Below, piece by piece: positions 20,425 through 22,765 of a stretch of 22,765 nucleotides of DNA. The translations under genes and the position numbers were made by a program. Under the pieces are notes generated by a model. That model saw only the letters and a list, made by a program, of their open reading frames with translations. It did not search any database and had not been told where the DNA came from. How positions within the stretch are numbered: the stretch's first letter is position 1; the number at the start of each line of letters is the position of its first letter. The stretch lies in NCBI GenBank assembly GCA_964592125.1, contig CAZQBV010000039.1:1-22765 (forward strand), read 5' to 3'. This DNA is from UBA5399 sp964592125. Its GTDB lineage: Bacteria > Bacillota > Clostridia > Christensenellales > Christensenellaceae.

Positions 20425-22737
20425 TTATTGTGGCGGGCCACCAAAGCTTTGCACACGGGTATTGGCACCGCCACCACCCATTGCTCTGCCTCCGCCCATC
20501 ATCATGGAAAACGGATCCTCCTGCTGGCTGGATTTGTCTTCGTAAATAACCGTTTCGCCTTCGCTTAGTCCAGAGACAATTTCCACATTCAGACCATCGG
20601 AAATTCCTGTTTCCACAATGCGTTTTTCACCCAATGGCTGTGGCTGACCCTGCTGCGAGGTTTCCGCGGGGGCTTGGGTTTCATTCACCACATACACAAA
20701 TTTTTCTGCGCCCAATTCCTGAAGTGCATCCATAGGAACACTGAGTATATTTTCACTTACCGCAGTCACAATTGTTGCTGTGGCATTCATATTTTCCAGC
20801 AATCGCGCATCTGCTTTGTCTAAAGCAATTTTAACCGGATAGGTAGTTACACCAGATTGGGCACTGCCCGCTGCAGAAATTTTTTCCACAGTGCCCGTGA
20901 ATACTTCATCTGGCAGTGCATCCAGCACAATTGTGGCCTTCTGCCCCACCTGTACCGACACAATATCCAATTCATCTACATCCACAGTCAGCGTTCCCAC
21001 CAGGCCTGTTTGCATGGTTAGCAGCACCTGCTCATCCAGCGCGCCTGTGCTGGTTCCCGTTGCGGAGGTTGTATCCGCTGCGCTGGCTAAGCTGCTGGCA
21101 GCACTTCCCCCTAGGGACATGCCACTGCTTCCTGTCACTCCGCTAAGCCCACTTAGCGCACTGCCCGCATTGCCAGTTTGCCCTGTCCCCCCCGACATAG
21201 ACATCTCTGTGGGGGGGAAAGTGGCGGCAAATACCAGTGTGTTGGCCTCCGCTTCTGGGGAAACCGCAATGTTGGTTACCTGTGCACCCGAAACGTTGGG
21301 TTGCACATCTTCCGCAAAGCGATAGCCAGCATTGGCCTTCAGCGAAACCATAGCGGTATACACGCTCATTTGTTCAAATCTTTGTGCTGCCGGCTGCCAT
21401 ACCACAGTTCCCGTATATCCTACGCCCGGCATAATAGTGCTTTGTGGCGTATTGCCCGTAACCGGGTTGTTGATAAATATATTCAGCTTACCGCCAATGG
21501 CGCTTATTGTTCCGCCTGGTTCTCCTGGGTCGTTGTTTCCTCCTGGTTCTGCACCGTTATCTGTATTGTTTGCGTTTCTGTCCTGATTGTTATTTTCATC
21601 TGTACCCTCCGTTGTGTTTGACAATAGTGTAATAGAAGCAGACGCATTGTCCAAATTCACTGTTTCCCCAGTATCTATACTAATTGCTGTACCCTTCGTT
21701 TGCCCAGCATACGCCGTGGGCATCATACCGGCAAGGCTGCTTGCATCCGTTGTTGCTGCGCTTGCGGCATCTTCCGCAGTGGCGCTGCCCTGTTCCGTTG
21801 CAACTATTTCACCAATGGCGCCATCCTGAGGTGCCGTTACCGCACCGCTTTTCTGGTACTCCAACAGCTTACGCAGCAGTTGTTCATATTCGTCGCGCTG
21901 GCGAAGCAATGTTTCGTATTCTCTGGTAAGAATACCGTCCGCCAAAGCAATCAACTTTTTGCCAGAGCTTACGCTATCGTTCAGGCTTACCTTTACTTCA
22001 TCCACCACACCATTGCTTCCCAAAATAGTAAGCGGTGTGTTGATTTCCAGCTTGCCTGTCCCCAAAGCATTGCCGTCACTATCTTCAACGGTCACTTCAT
22101 CGCCCAGTGCTGGGCCATTGTCTGTTAGCGTAACGGTATTCATTTCCGAAGTTGTAGCAGTCACTGTGCCCTCTTTTTTGCTGTCATCCGGCAGCACCAC
22201 CTTCACTTTATCCCCTGTACTAAGCGCAGCAGAAGATGTAAAGTTCACTTTCATCTTGCCATCCAGCGAAAGCACCATCAACGCGCCCTTTTGCTCTATC
22301 ACATCACTGATACTATCGCCTTTTCGAACATTTATTTGCTTTACGCGCCCATCCACACTTGTAGAAATGGATTTTGCTTCTGAATCGTCTTGGCCGCTTT
22401 CCAGCTTAGTATCTATAGAGGAAATGGAGTCTTGGGCATCCATAATACTATCCTGCAGCGCCTCCATATCCAAAGTTGCCAGCACATCCCCTGCTTTTAC
22501 AGTATCGCCAGCTTCCACATTCACTTTTTTCAGTTTCAGAACAGCAGGTATGCTTACATCCAAAGAATCCCCTGCTGAAAGACTACCCGAACCCTCTGCC
22601 GTTGCTTCAATATTGGTTTTTTCCACTGTTACAGTTTTCAGGCTTGTATCCACTATGGGTACATTTTTCATTGCAATTTGTGGCAGAACAACAAACACCA
22701 CCAGTACCGCAGCTACCGCCGCAATGGCAACCCCCAC
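20425..22737 (-). CDS. MacA/HlyD-like adaptor with inserted surface domain
   Basis: This is the membrane-fusion adaptor of the exporter, 770 aa where 350-450 is usual. Order: membrane anchor (1-22); first lipoyl-type half (about 45-95) with a short helical segment; a repeated lipoyl/barrel-like region (about 122-262); a helical segment TREYETLLRQRDEYEQLLRK (271-290); a lipoyl half SGAVTAPQDGAIGEIV (297-312); low-complexity Ser/Ala/Asn/Gly linkers (313-408 and 513-572); between them a beta-sandwich-like domain (409-512); then barrel and membrane-proximal domains (about 578-735) and a Gly/Met-rich tail. The start is unclear: the frame opens just after TAG at 22753-22755 and has no ATG; GTG at 22737 is the first standard start. 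An N-terminal frameshift is possible. Confidence 0.85.
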   Translation of the reverse strand: MGVAIAAVAAVLVVFVVLPQIAMKNVPIVDTSLKTVTVEKTNIEATAEGSGSLSAGDSLDVSIPAVLKLKKVNVEAGDTVKAGDVLATLDMEALQDSIMDAQDSISSIDTKLESGQDDSEAKSISTSVDGRVKQINVRKGDSISDVIEQKGALMVLSLDGKMKVNFTSSAALSTGDKVKVVLPDDSKKEGTVTATTSEMNTVTLTDNGPALGDEVTVEDSDGNALGTGKLEINTPLTILGSNGVVDEVKVSLNDSVSSGKKLIALADGILTREYETLLRQRDEYEQLLRKLLEYQKSGAVTAPQDGAIGEIVATEQGSATAEDAASAATTDASSLAGMMPTAYAGQTKGTAISIDTGETVNLDNASASITLLSNTTEGTDENNNQDRNANNTDNGAEPGGNNDPGEPGGTISAIGGKLNIFINNPVTGNTPQSTIMPGVGYTGTVVWQPAAQRFEQMSVYTAMVSLKANAGYRFAEDVQPNVSGAQVTNIAVSPEAEANTLVFAATFPPTEMSMSGGTGQTGNAGSALSGLSGVTGSSGMSLGGSAASSLASAADTTSATGTSTGALDEQVLLTMQTGLVGTLTVDVDELDIVSVQVGQKATIVLDALPDEVFTGTVEKISAAGSAQSGVTTYPVKIALDKADARLLENMNATATIVTAVSENILSVPMDALQELGAEKFVYVVNETQAPAETSQQGQPQPLGEKRIVETGISDGLNVEIVSGLSEGETVIYEDKSSQQEDPFSMMMGGGRAMGGGGANTRVQSFGGPPQ
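21202..21513 (-). other. Inserted beta-sandwich-like domain in the adaptor
   Basis: Residues 409-512 of the adaptor contain NPVTGNTPQSTIMPGVGYTG, VVWQPAAQRFEQMSVYTAMV and SLKANAGYRF, ending VFAATFPPTE. This pattern (xPVxGxTP, then W-P-A, then VYTAxVxLxANxGYxF, then FxATFP) is the one seen in repeat domains of Clostridial and Paenibacillus surface proteins, often beside SLH domains. The assignment is by remembered pattern only. Confidence 0.6.
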
Positions 22738-22765
22738 AATCCATTTTTTACTCTATTTTTTTTAC

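Overview
The window looks like a chromosomal segment of an anaerobic Clostridia-type Firmicute. The grounds are: strong AGGAGG-type ribosome sites, sigma-A-like promoters with 17-nt spacers, many U-tailed terminators, the short (HacA-like) form of isopropylmalate isomerase, a citramalate synthase, and a MacAB-type exporter whose adaptor carries a Firmicute-style surface domain. I cannot name the genus. I recognise no tRNA, rRNA or CRISPR array.

Layout. (1) 1-604: an IS200-type insertion sequence (tnpA only) whose ribosome site is buried in a 15-bp leader hairpin. (2) 616-2751: ychF (minus) and uppP (plus), read from divergent promoters with almost touching -35 boxes. (3) 2753-3292: a zinc-ribbon protein of unknown role, tail to tail with uppP. 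(4) 3466-14568, minus strand: a branched-chain amino acid operon, leader peptide-ilvB-ilvN-ilvC-ilvD-leuA-cimA-proX-like-leuC-leuD, closed by a terminator. (5) 14683-16894, plus strand: a DUF3810-type membrane metallopeptidase-like protein and a Fic protein with a degenerate active site. (6) 16914-18224, minus: an MFS transporter with its own promoter. (7) 18283-18475: an unexplained stack of hairpins closed by an outer inverted repeat. (8) 18492-22737, minus: an adaptor, ATPase and permease (MacAB-like) exporter; the adaptor is unusually long and its start is unclear at the window edge.

How the genes work together. IlvBN, IlvC and IlvD make the 2-keto acids for valine and isoleucine. LeuA and LeuCD extend 2-ketoisovalerate towards leucine. 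CimA with LeuCD can supply 2-ketobutyrate from pyruvate, so isoleucine can be made without threonine deaminase. leuB, ilvA and a branched-chain aminotransferase are absent here. The operon begins with a 33-codon leader peptide in which 10 of 12 consecutive codons (11-22) specify Ile, Leu or Val, followed by mutually exclusive RNA stems and a terminator. This is the architecture of ribosome-mediated attenuation, not the T-box usually expected in Firmicutes.

The two most interesting signals are this attenuator (14337-14568) and the hairpin stack (18283-18475). Next come the Fic protein that has changed both its catalytic and its inhibitory motif, and the adaptor with a surface-type beta domain inserted between its lipoyl and barrel regions.
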